A DNA stretch of 64,000 nucleotides from CAMLOF01 sp041913045 (GTDB lineage Bacteria > Pseudomonadota > Gammaproteobacteria > Burkholderiales > Burkholderiaceae_C), in NCBI GenBank assembly GCA_041913045.1, contig JAYSGB010000017.1:1-64000 (forward strand), in the 5' to 3' direction. A model generated the notes under the pieces. That model was given only the letters and a program-made list of their open reading frames with translations. It was not told the DNA's origin and did no database searches. A program made the translations under genes and the position numbers. Each line of letters starts with the position of its first letter. The first letter of the stretch is position 1. Shown piece after piece: positions 44,200-51,415 of this stretch.

Positions 44200-45993
44200 A
44201 TGGCAATGCGAAGCGAATACTGCGGTCTGGTGACCGAAGCCCTGTTGGGCCAGCAAGTGACCCTGTGCGGCTGGGTCAACCGCCGCCGCGATCACGGTGG
44301 GGTCATCTTTGTTGACTTGCGCGACCGCGAAGGTTACGTCCAGGTGGTGTGCGACCCTGACCGTCCCGAGATGTTCAAGATCGCCGAAGGCCTGCGCAAC
44401 GAGTTCTGCGTGCAGGTCAAGGGTGTGGTGCGTGCCCGTCCGGAAGGCACCACCAACGAGAATATGAAGAGCGGCAAGATCGAGGTGCTCTGCCACGAGA
44501 TCAACGTGCTCAACCCCTCGGTGACCCCGCCGTTCCAGCTGGACGACGAGCACCTGAGCGAGACCACCCGTCTGACGCACCGTGTGCTGGACCTGCGCCG
44601 CCCCTACATGCAGCACAACCTCATGCTGCGCTACCGCGTGGCCATGGAGGTGCGCAAGTTCCTCGATGCCAACGGCTTCATCGACATCGAGACGCCGATG
44701 CTCACCAAGAGCACACCGGAAGGTGCGCGCGATTACCTCGTGCCCAGCCGCGTCCATGACGGTCACTTCTTCGCGCTGCCGCAGTCCCCCCAGCTGTTCA
44801 AGCAGCTGCTGATGGTGGCTGGCTACGACCGGTACTACCAGATCACCAAGTGCTTCCGTGACGAAGACCTGCGTGCCGACCGTCAGCCCGAGTTCACGCA
44901 GATCGATATCGAAACCTCCTTCCTCACGGAGGAGGACATCCGCGCGATGTTCCAGGGCATGATCAAGACGGTCTTCCAGAACGCCCTGGGTGTGGACCTG
45001 GGCGAGTTCCCGGTGATGCCGTTTGCCGACGCAATGTACAAGTACGGCTCCGACAAGCCCGACCTGCGTGTCAAGCTTGAATTCACCGAACTGACGGACG
45101 TGATGGGTGACGTGGACTTCAAGGTCTTCAGCGCCCCGGCCCAGATGAAGAACGGTCGTGTGGTGGCCCTGCGTGTGCCGGGCGGAGCCGAAATGAGCCG
45201 TTCCGAGATCGACGCCTACACCGAGTTCGTGAAGATCTACGGTGCCAAGGGTCTGGCCTGGATCAAGGTCAACGACGTGGCTGCTGGCCGCGACGGCCTG
45301 CAGAGCCCGATCGTCAAGAACCTGCACGACGCAGCTATCGCCGCCATCCTGCAGCGCTCTGGCGCACAGAACGGCGACATCCTGTTCTTCGGCGCAGACA
45401 AGGCCAAGGTTGTGAACGATGCCATCGGTGCGCTGCGCATCAAGATCGGTCACAGTGAATTCGCCCGCAAGAGCGGCATTTTCGAGGACCGCTGGGCGCC
45501 GCTGTGGGTGGTGGACTTCCCGATGTTCGAGTACGACGAGGACGAAGGCCGCTGGAACGCTGTGCACCACCCGTTCACCGCGCCCAAGGACGGGCACGAG
45601 GACTACATGGACACCGACCCGGGCAAATGCGTGGCCAAGGCCTACGACATGGTGCTCAACGGCTGGGAACTGGGTGGTGGCTCCATCCGTATCCATCGCG
45701 CCGAGGTGCAGAGCAAGGTATTCTCTGCCCTGAAGATCGGGCCGGAAGAGGCTCAGGCGAAGTTCGGTTTCCTGCTTGACGCGCTGCAATACGGTGCGCC
45801 GCCGCACGGTGGCCTGGCCTTCGGTCTGGACCGCCTCATCACGCTGATGACCAAGGCCGAATCCATCCGCGACGTGATCGCCTTCCCCAAGACGCAGCGT
45901 GCGCAATGCCTGCTCACACAGGCGCCGAGCGCGGTGGATGAGAAACAGTTGCGCGAATTGCACATTCGTCTGCGCAACCCGCAACCGGCGTGA
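44200..45993 (+). CDS. aspS: Aspartyl-tRNA synthetase
   Basis: AspS charges tRNA-Asp (and, in many proteobacteria that lack AsnRS, also tRNA-Asn). The 597-residue protein has an N-terminal OB anticodon domain (LCGWVNRRRDHGGVIFVDLRD), class II motif 1 and the catalytic segment QSPQLFKQLLMVAGYDRYYQITKCFRDEDLRADRQPEFTQID, the bacterial GAD insertion, and motif 3 GGLAFGLDRL. Whether it is discriminating cannot be decided without alignment. AAAGCAACACACC precedes ATG 44200, a weak ribosome site. Confidence 0.96.
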   Translation: MAMRSEYCGLVTEALLGQQVTLCGWVNRRRDHGGVIFVDLRDREGYVQVVCDPDRPEMFKIAEGLRNEFCVQVKGVVRARPEGTTNENMKSGKIEVLCHEINVLNPSVTPPFQLDDEHLSETTRLTHRVLDLRRPYMQHNLMLRYRVAMEVRKFLDANGFIDIETPMLTKSTPEGARDYLVPSRVHDGHFFALPQSPQLFKQLLMVAGYDRYYQITKCFRDEDLRADRQPEFTQIDIETSFLTEEDIRAMFQGMIKTVFQNALGVDLGEFPVMPFADAMYKYGSDKPDLRVKLEFTELTDVMGDVDFKVFSAPAQMKNGRVVALRVPGGAEMSRSEIDAYTEFVKIYGAKGLAWIKVNDVAAGRDGLQSPIVKNLHDAAIAAILQRSGAQNGDILFFGADKAKVVNDAIGALRIKIGHSEFARKSGIFEDRWAPLWVVDFPMFEYDEDEGRWNAVHHPFTAPKDGHEDYMDTDPGKCVAKAYDMVLNGWELGGGSIRIHRAEVQSKVFSALKIGPEEAQAKFGFLLDALQYGAPPHGGLAFGLDRLITLMTKAESIRDVIAFPKTQRAQCLLTQAPSAVDEKQLRELHIRLRNPQPA

Positions 45994-46032
45994 TGTATAG
46001 TGGGTTCGTCGCATTTGCCCTTGGAGAATTCC

Positions 46033-46344
46033 ATGCCTGACAACACGCTCGAACCCAAAGACAAGCTGGTTGCCGACCTCAAGGTTGTGGTCGCCGATGC
46101 CGAGGAACTGCTGGCCGCCACCGCTCACCAGACCGGTGAGAAAGTGGCCGAGTTGCGCGAGCGCATGCAGGAAAACCTGCGTGCCGCCCGCCACAAGCTT
46201 GCCGACGCCGAGGACGCCATCCGCGCCAAGACACGCGAGGTGGCCAAGGCCACCGACCACTACGTGCATGAGCACCCCTGGAAGTCCATCGGCATCGCCG
46301 CTGGTGCAGGGCTGATCATCGGCCTGCTCATCGGGCGCCGCTAA
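46033..46344 (+). CDS. YqjD/ElaB-family protein (DUF883)
   Basis: This 103-residue protein has a long amphipathic helix (DKLVADLKVVVADAEELLAAT...ARHKLADAEDAIRAKTREVAKATDHYVHEHPWKSIGIAAG) and a C-terminal membrane anchor GLIIGLLIGRR, as in E. coli YqjD and ElaB, which are stationary-phase inner-membrane proteins that bind ribosomes. TTGGAGAA lies ahead of ATG 46033. It is first in a trio with YqjE- and YqjK-like genes. Confidence 0.9.
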   Translation: MPDNTLEPKDKLVADLKVVVADAEELLAATAHQTGEKVAELRERMQENLRAARHKLADAEDAIRAKTREVAKATDHYVHEHPWKSIGIAAGAGLIIGLLIGRR

Positions 46345-46362
46345 GCGTCCGACCGCCAGGCC

Positions 46363-46764
46363 ATGGCGAAAGCCGATCCCGCCGATCCCTCCTCCAGTAC
46401 TCCGGAAAGCCTGGCCTCCGGCATCAGGGGGTTGTTGCACGATGGTGTGCAGCTCCTTCGCGTTCGCCTGGAACTCCTGAGCGTCGAAGCGCGTGAGCAT
46501 GCGTACGACGCGATGGAGTTGCTTTGGCTGGGTGTGGCAGCGGTCATCCTGCTGGGCCTGGGCCTTGGGTTCTTGGCCGTGCTGATCACCGTGCTGCTTT
46601 GGGACAGTCACCGTGCCCTGGCATTGGCGCTGTTTGCAGCCGTTTTCCTGACGCTGGGTGGTGTTGCCTTGGTGGCTGCCAGACGTGTCTGGCAGCGTGA
46701 CCGCCAGTGGTTCGAAGCCAGCCTGAAAGAACTTCGTCAAGACGAGCAACGGGCCCGCCCATGA
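46363..46764 (+). CDS. YqjE-like membrane protein (phage holin superfamily III-like)
   Basis: This 133-residue protein has two membrane helices (about residues 53-78 and 86-108) with a cytoplasmic helical N-terminus (LHDGVQLLRVRLELLSVEAREHAYDAMEL), which fits the YqjE/phage-holin-like family. It follows the DUF883 gene by 18 bases and overlaps the next gene as ATGA. No phage genes surround it, so a lysis role is unlikely; it is a resident envelope protein. Confidence 0.85.
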   Translation: MAKADPADPSSSTPESLASGIRGLLHDGVQLLRVRLELLSVEAREHAYDAMELLWLGVAAVILLGLGLGFLAVLITVLLWDSHRALALALFAAVFLTLGGVALVAARRVWQRDRQWFEASLKELRQDEQRARP

Positions 46765-47063
46765 GCCCACGCCGCCAGGCGCTTTGGTTGCGCCGAATTG
46801 AACTGATTAACGAGTCTTCGCAGTTGCGAGAGCGTCTGGTGGCTCATGGCCGGGCGATGGCGCCCGCTCTGGCGTGGGCAGACCAGGCTCGGGCGGGTGT
46901 GCAGTGGCTCAAGGCGCACCCCTGGGTGCCCGCGCTGGCAGGTGTGTTGCTGCTGTGGCGCAGGCCACGCCTGGTATGGCGCTGGGGGGGCAAGTTGTGG
47001 GCAGCCAGCAGCCTGGTCCGGCGGGCCGTGGCGGCATGGCAAGCTTTTGCCGTTAAAAAATGA
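46761..47063 (+). CDS. YqjK-like protein
   Basis: This 100-residue basic protein has an N-terminal helix (RRQALWLRRIELINESSQLRERLV), a short hydrophobic segment (WVPALAGVLLLWRRPRLVW) and a tryptophan-rich C-terminal part. It completes the YqjD-YqjE-YqjK order. ATG 46761 overlaps the preceding stop. Function unknown. Confidence 0.75.
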   Translation: MSPRRQALWLRRIELINESSQLRERLVAHGRAMAPALAWADQARAGVQWLKAHPWVPALAGVLLLWRRPRLVWRWGGKLWAASSLVRRAVAAWQAFAVKK

Positions 47064-47112
47064 GACATATGCCATGGGGGTTCGAGTCCGTCAGACGATT
47101 TGATGTTCGTCC

Positions 47113-47140
47113 TACGGTTTTGTCCACTTTGTGTCGATAG
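47113..47140 (+). promoter_or_regulatory. Candidate sigma-28 promoter of motAB
   Basis: TACGGTTT (47113-47120) resembles the sigma-28 -35 box TAAAGTTT at 6 of 8 positions, and GTCGATAG (47133-47140) resembles GCCGATAA at 6 of 8, separated by 12 bases instead of the usual 11. It lies 33 bases ahead of the motA ATG. The -10 is close to the one before flgM. Confidence 0.45.
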
Positions 47141-47173
47141 ATAATCAATTCGTACTGTTTTGGGTAGACGCAG

Positions 47174-48034
47174 ATGTTTGTCATCGTCGGGTGGTTGATT
47201 GCGCTGGGTTGTGTGTTCGGGGTGTTCATCATCCACGGGGGCAACATCGGCGTGATCCTGAAGGCGTTGCCGTTCGAGATGATCACCATCTTCGGCGCGG
47301 CCATTGGCGCGTTCCTGGCGAACAACCAGATGAAGGTGGTCAAGAAGGTCACCAAAGGGTTGGGTCTGTGCTTCAAAGGGTCCAAGTACACCAAGGACCG
47401 CTACATGGAGTTGCTGGCCATGTTGTTCGAGATCCTGCAGAAGGCGCGCAAGGAAGGCCTGATGGCGATCGAGAGCGACGTGGAGAACCCTGAAAGCTCA
47501 CCGCTGTTCCAGAAATACCCCACGGTGGGCAGCGATCACCACGTGGTGGAATTTGTCACCGACTATCTGCGGATGATGGTTTCGGGCAACCTCAATGCGC
47601 ACGAGATCGAGTCGCTCATGGACAACGAGATCGACACCCACCACCAGGAAGAGCACGCCGCCGTGGCGGCACTGCAGCGCCTGGCCGGGGCCCTGCCTGC
47701 CTTCGGTATCGTGGCGGCGGTGCTGGGCGTGGTCAACACCATGGGGTCGGTGGGGCAGCCCCCGGCCGTGCTCGGCGGCATGATCGGCTCAGCCCTGGTG
47801 GGCACGTTCCTGGGTATTTTCCTGTCGTACGGTTTTGCCGAACCGCTTGCCGGCTTGCTGGAGCAAAAGCTCGACGAAGGCTCCAAGGAACTGCAGTGCA
47901 TCAAGTCCACATTGCTGGCCAGCATGCAGGGCTACGCACCCATGACGGCCATCGAATTCGGGCGCAAGGTGCTGTTCTCCACCGAGCGCCCCTCGTTCTC
48001 GGAGCTAGAAGGCCACGTCAAGGGCAAGAAGTAA
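47174..48034 (+). CDS. motA: Flagellar motor stator protein MotA
   Basis: MotA and MotB form the proton-driven stator. The 286-residue protein has four membrane helices (about 2-20, 33-50, 170-190, 200-222), the cytoplasmic loop with conserved charged residues (KYTKDRYMELLAMLFEIL), and proline-containing helices (AGALPAFGIVAAVLGVVNTMG). The length equals that of typical MotA. It is first in a motAB-cheY-cheZ transcription unit with a sigma-28-like promoter. Confidence 0.97.
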   Translation: MFVIVGWLIALGCVFGVFIIHGGNIGVILKALPFEMITIFGAAIGAFLANNQMKVVKKVTKGLGLCFKGSKYTKDRYMELLAMLFEILQKARKEGLMAIESDVENPESSPLFQKYPTVGSDHHVVEFVTDYLRMMVSGNLNAHEIESLMDNEIDTHHQEEHAAVAALQRLAGALPAFGIVAAVLGVVNTMGSVGQPPAVLGGMIGSALVGTFLGIFLSYGFAEPLAGLLEQKLDEGSKELQCIKSTLLASMQGYAPMTAIEFGRKVLFSTERPSFSELEGHVKGKK

Positions 48035-48049
48035 GCCAGAAAGACACGC

Positions 48050-49069
48050 ATGGCCACGTCCGGCAAGCAGCTGCAACCCATCATCATCAAGCGCGTCAAG
48101 AAAGGCGGGCATGGTGCCCATGGTGGTGCCTGGAAGATCGCCTACGCCGACTTCGTGACGGCGATGATGGCTTTCTTCCTGCTGATGTGGCTGCTGGGCT
48201 CCACTACCGAGGGTGACCGCAAAGGTATTTCCGATTACTTCAACGCGCCGCTGAAGGTGGCCTTGTTCGGGGGGCCGGGCAGCGGCGCCAGCAACTCCAT
48301 TCTGCCCGGTGGCGGCGACGACCTGACCCAGGAAATTGGTGAGGCGGCGCGCGGTGACGTTGATGTGAAGACACGCGAGCTGGGGGCCGCCGTGGCAAGG
48401 GCCGAGGCCATGCGGCAAGACATGCGGCGCCTTCAGATCATGAAGGAGCGCATCGAGACGGTGATCACCAACAACCCGCGTCTGGCCGAATTCAAGAGCC
48501 AGATCAAGCTGGAAAAGGTGCAGGATGGCCTGAACATCCAGATCGTGGACGAGCAGAACCGGCCCATGTTCGACGTGGGCAGCGCTGTGGTCAAGCCCTA
48601 CATGCGTGACATCCTTCGTGAGATTGGCGCCGCCCTAAAAGACGTTGAGAACCGCATTGCGCTCACCGGGCATACCGATGCCACTCCTTACGGCAGCGGC
48701 GACCGGGGTTACAGCAACTGGGAGCTTTCGGCCGATCGCGCCAACGCCTCACGCCGCGAACTGGTGTTGGCGGGCATACCCGATGCCAAGCTAGCGCGTG
48801 TGGTGGGGTTGGCGGCGAGCTATCCGCTGGAGCCCGACAAACCTTTCGCACCCATCAACCGGCGTATCAGTATTCTGGTCATGTCGAAGGAAGCGGAGGA
48901 AAGGATGAACAAGTCCTTCGAGCTGGACACGTCAACTCCAGAGTCGCAGGAAGCGGCTCAGCCGGGTGGCGCTCCGGTCACAAGCCAGACGGCCCCCGTC
49001 GTTTCACCAGGCAACATTCCGCAGGTCATCGTGCCCCCGGGCAGTGGTCCGCAGACCGCGCCTCGGTGA
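48050..49069 (+). CDS. motB: Flagellar motor stator protein MotB
   Basis: MotB anchors the stator to peptidoglycan. The 339-residue protein has one membrane helix with the proton-carrying aspartate (AYADFVTAMMAFFLLMWLL, about residues 31-50), a plug region, and a C-terminal OmpA-like domain (RIALTGHTDATPYG; NWELSADRANASRRELV; PINRRISILV). A Gln/Pro/Thr-rich tail of about 50 residues follows. It starts 15 bases after motA. Confidence 0.97.
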   Translation: MATSGKQLQPIIIKRVKKGGHGAHGGAWKIAYADFVTAMMAFFLLMWLLGSTTEGDRKGISDYFNAPLKVALFGGPGSGASNSILPGGGDDLTQEIGEAARGDVDVKTRELGAAVARAEAMRQDMRRLQIMKERIETVITNNPRLAEFKSQIKLEKVQDGLNIQIVDEQNRPMFDVGSAVVKPYMRDILREIGAALKDVENRIALTGHTDATPYGSGDRGYSNWELSADRANASRRELVLAGIPDAKLARVVGLAASYPLEPDKPFAPINRRISILVMSKEAEERMNKSFELDTSTPESQEAAQPGGAPVTSQTAPVVSPGNIPQVIVPPGSGPQTAPR

Positions 49070-49120
49070 CCGCCTTCGTCTTACACTTACACTAAGAGCC
49101 CTCTCCAATCGGAGCACCCT

Positions 49121-49504
49121 ATGGCCGACTTGCGATTTTTGATTGTTGATGACTTTTCCACCATGCGCCGCATCGTGCGCAACCTCCTGAAGGAGATTGG
49201 CCACGCAGACGCTGACGAGGCTGAGGACGGCGTCGTTGCGCTGCACAAGCTGCGCAACGGCAAGTTCGATTTCGTGGTGAGCGACATCAACATGCCCAAC
49301 ATGAACGGGTTTGAGTTGCTCACCCAGATCAAGGCCGATGAGAAACTCAAGCACATTCCGGTGCTGATGGTCACCGCCGAAGCACGCAAGGAAGACATCA
49401 TCGCCGCAGCCCAGGGCGGTGCAGCGGGGTACATCGTCAAACCTTTCACCAAGGCCACGCTTGAAGAAAAGCTGGCCAACATCTTCAAGAAGATGGGTTG
49501 GTAG
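49121..49504 (+). CDS. cheY: Chemotaxis response regulator CheY
   Basis: This single receiver domain of 127 residues binds the flagellar switch when phosphorylated by CheA. It has the acidic pair D10-D11 (LIVDDFSTMRRIVRNLL), phospho-acceptor D55 in VVSDINMPNMNG, a threonine in VTAEARKEDII and a lysine in YIVKPFTKATLEEKL. The last residues KIFKKMGW are typical of CheY. GGAG precedes ATG 49121, and cheZ follows by 11 bases. No CheA or receptor genes occur here. Confidence 0.97.
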   Translation: MADLRFLIVDDFSTMRRIVRNLLKEIGHADADEAEDGVVALHKLRNGKFDFVVSDINMPNMNGFELLTQIKADEKLKHIPVLMVTAEARKEDIIAAAQGGAAGYIVKPFTKATLEEKLANIFKKMGW

Positions 49505-49515
49505 GAGCTTGGCGC

Positions 49516-50160
49516 ATGACTCACGAAGCCGCCAAGACCGAGGACCATGCCTCTTCAGACATGTACCAGAAGCTGGGTGCCATCACCCGGCAGCTGCACG
49601 ATGCGCTCAACGAGCTGGGTTACACACCGGTACTCAAGGGAACCGTAGAGGAGTTGCCCGACGCCCGTAGCCGTCTGGAATATATTGCCCGCCTGACTGG
49701 TGAAGCTGCCGAGAAGGTGCTCAACCGCGTGGACGAGGCCAAGGCCGAGCAAGAGCGGGTGATCGACCACAGCAAGCAGCTGCTGGACACCCTTCGCAGG
49801 GTGCCTGGGCTCAAGTGGGCCATGCCGGAGCTCACCGATTGGTCTGAGAAGATTCAGTTGAGTGCGGAGCGCACGGACACGCACCTCACTGAAATCATGA
49901 TGGCGCAGGACTTCCACGACCTGACCGGCCAGGTGATCAAGAAGGTGGTTGCCCTGGCAGCCACCATCGAAGGGCAGTTGTTGCAGCTGCTGTTGCAGGC
50001 TGCGCCACATGCACTGGCGCAGGCCGAGGAAAGCAGTGCCCGCGCGGCCAGCGCTTCCCGGGAAGAGTTGGCGGGGCCCGTGGTCAACCCCGATGGCCGC
50101 ACCGACGTGGTGACGGATCAGTCACAGGTGGACGACTTGCTTGCCAGCCTGGGCTTCTGA
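49516..50160 (+). CDS. cheZ: CheY-P phosphatase CheZ
   Basis: CheZ dephosphorylates CheY-P. The 214-residue protein is mostly a long helical hairpin, with the active-site segment QDFHDLTGQVIKKVV (catalytic glutamine about residue 140) and the C-terminal CheY-binding peptide QVDDLLASLGF. ATG 49516 has TAGGAG 8 bases upstream. A terminator-like hairpin follows the gene. Confidence 0.95.
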   Translation: MTHEAAKTEDHASSDMYQKLGAITRQLHDALNELGYTPVLKGTVEELPDARSRLEYIARLTGEAAEKVLNRVDEAKAEQERVIDHSKQLLDTLRRVPGLKWAMPELTDWSEKIQLSAERTDTHLTEIMMAQDFHDLTGQVIKKVVALAATIEGQLLQLLLQAAPHALAQAEESSARAASASREELAGPVVNPDGRTDVVTDQSQVDDLLASLGF

Positions 50161-50168
50161 TTTGAAAT

Positions 50169-50189
50169 AAGCCGGGTTTGCCCGGCTTT
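50169..50189 (+). terminator. Intrinsic terminator after cheZ
   Basis: AAGCCGGG (50169-50176) and CCCGGCTT (50181-50188) pair perfectly around a TTTG loop and are followed by a short T tract. It ends the motAB-cheYZ unit 8 bases after the cheZ stop and separates it from flhB, which probably has its own promoter in the next 60 bases. Confidence 0.65.
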
Positions 50190-50251
50190 ATCGCGCTTTA
50201 GTGCGGGCAGCCCCCGCCGGACAATGCGGTCAACGACCTGTTTGACCGCCC

Positions 50252-51412
50252 ATGGACTCCTCCTCACAAGACAAGAACCTGCCCGCCACACCACGGCGGT
50301 TGCAAAAGGCCAAAGAAGAAGGTCAGGTTCCCCGTTCCCGTGATTTGTTGCACCTGGTTGTGCTGGGTGGCGGGTTGTTGCTGGTGAGCATGCTGGTGCC
50401 ATGGAGCTATGACCACCTGCGCACAGGCATGCGCGCGAGCATGACCTTCGACCTGAACGTCATCAGGCACCCGGAAGCCACGACGGAGCATCTGGTCGAG
50501 GGCGTCAAACAACTGCTGCTCCTCGTGCTGCCGTTGGGTTTGGCGCTGATCATGGGCGTGGTGCTGGCTTCCGTGGCCGCAGGCTCCTACGTCTTCAGCG
50601 CCAAACCGATGATGCCTCAGCTGTCCAAGATTGGGCTGCTGAGCGGATTCCAGCGCCTGTTCTCGCGTCAGCAGTTCTTTGAAGTGCTCAAGCTCGTGGC
50701 CATCACCACGCTGCTGGCACTGGTGGGCAGTGTGTTCATCAGCTCCCACATGATGGAGTTTGGCACCCTCCTGCTGCGTCCCCTGCCTTCGTCGCTCAGC
50801 CAGTTGGGCCAGTGGTTCACCGTTGGCGTCGGCGGCTTGCTTGCCGTTGTGGCGCTGGTGGCGCTCATCGATGTGCCTCTGCAGCAGTACCTGCACAGGC
50901 ACCGCCTGCGCATGTCGCTGCAGGAGGTCAAGGACGAGCACAAGGAGTCCGAAGGCAACCCGCAGCTCAAGGGACGCATGCGCCAGCGCCAGCGCGAGAT
51001 GGCTCAGCGCAACAGCATCGGCCGTGTGCCCAAGGCCGACCTGGTGGTGATGAACCCCACGCACTACGCCGTGGCCCTGAAATACGACGACGCCACCATG
51101 GCTGCCCCTCAGGTGATTGCCAAAGGCGCGGACCTGATTGCTCTGCGCATTCGCGACGTGGCGAACGATGCCAAGGTGCCTGTGTTGCAGTCGCCGATGC
51201 TGGCTCGTGCGCTGTACGCCCACACCGAGATCGACCAGCAGATTCCCGCCGCGCTGTTTACGGCCGTGGCGCAAGTGCTGGCTTACGTTTACCAGTTGCG
51301 CGCGGCATTGCGTGGTGAAGGTCCGATGCCCGCGCAGCCGCCCAAGCCCGAAGTCCCGGTCGAACTTGACCCGCACCATGGTCGCGAAACTCATACCACC
51401 CAGGGAGCCTGA
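50252..51412 (+). CDS. flhB: Flagellar export switch protein FlhB
   Basis: FlhB is an export-gate component that switches substrate specificity from rod/hook to filament. The 386-residue protein has four membrane helices in residues 30-215 and a cytoplasmic domain with the self-cleaving NPTH motif (N268-P269 in VMNPTHYAVALKYD). GDKxP-type N-terminus: SSSQDKNLPATPRRLQKAKEEGQV. No clear ribosome site precedes ATG 50252. It heads flhB-flhA-flhF-flhG-fliA. Confidence 0.97.
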   Translation: MDSSSQDKNLPATPRRLQKAKEEGQVPRSRDLLHLVVLGGGLLLVSMLVPWSYDHLRTGMRASMTFDLNVIRHPEATTEHLVEGVKQLLLLVLPLGLALIMGVVLASVAAGSYVFSAKPMMPQLSKIGLLSGFQRLFSRQQFFEVLKLVAITTLLALVGSVFISSHMMEFGTLLLRPLPSSLSQLGQWFTVGVGGLLAVVALVALIDVPLQQYLHRHRLRMSLQEVKDEHKESEGNPQLKGRMRQRQREMAQRNSIGRVPKADLVVMNPTHYAVALKYDDATMAAPQVIAKGADLIALRIRDVANDAKVPVLQSPMLARALYAHTEIDQQIPAALFTAVAQVLAYVYQLRAALRGEGPMPAQPPKPEVPVELDPHHGRETHTTQGA

Positions 51413-51415
51413 CGC

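Noticed and set aside
46363..46764. Holin-like protein taken as a sign of prophage.
   Set aside because: It is the YqjE member of a resident yqjD-yqjE-yqjK trio; no phage structural, integrase or attachment sequences are nearby.
43741..46770. A 1009-codon open frame on the minus strand opposite DUF502, aspS and the yqj genes.
   Set aside because: It crosses several well-supported plus-strand genes and has the same His/Val/Leu-rich antisense composition; no start signal or domain was seen.
50197..50223. A sigma-28 promoter for flhB: TTTA-N15-GCCGGACA.
   Set aside because: The spacing is right but only 2 of 4 and 5 of 8 positions match; flhB is usually a class II gene not dependent on sigma-28.
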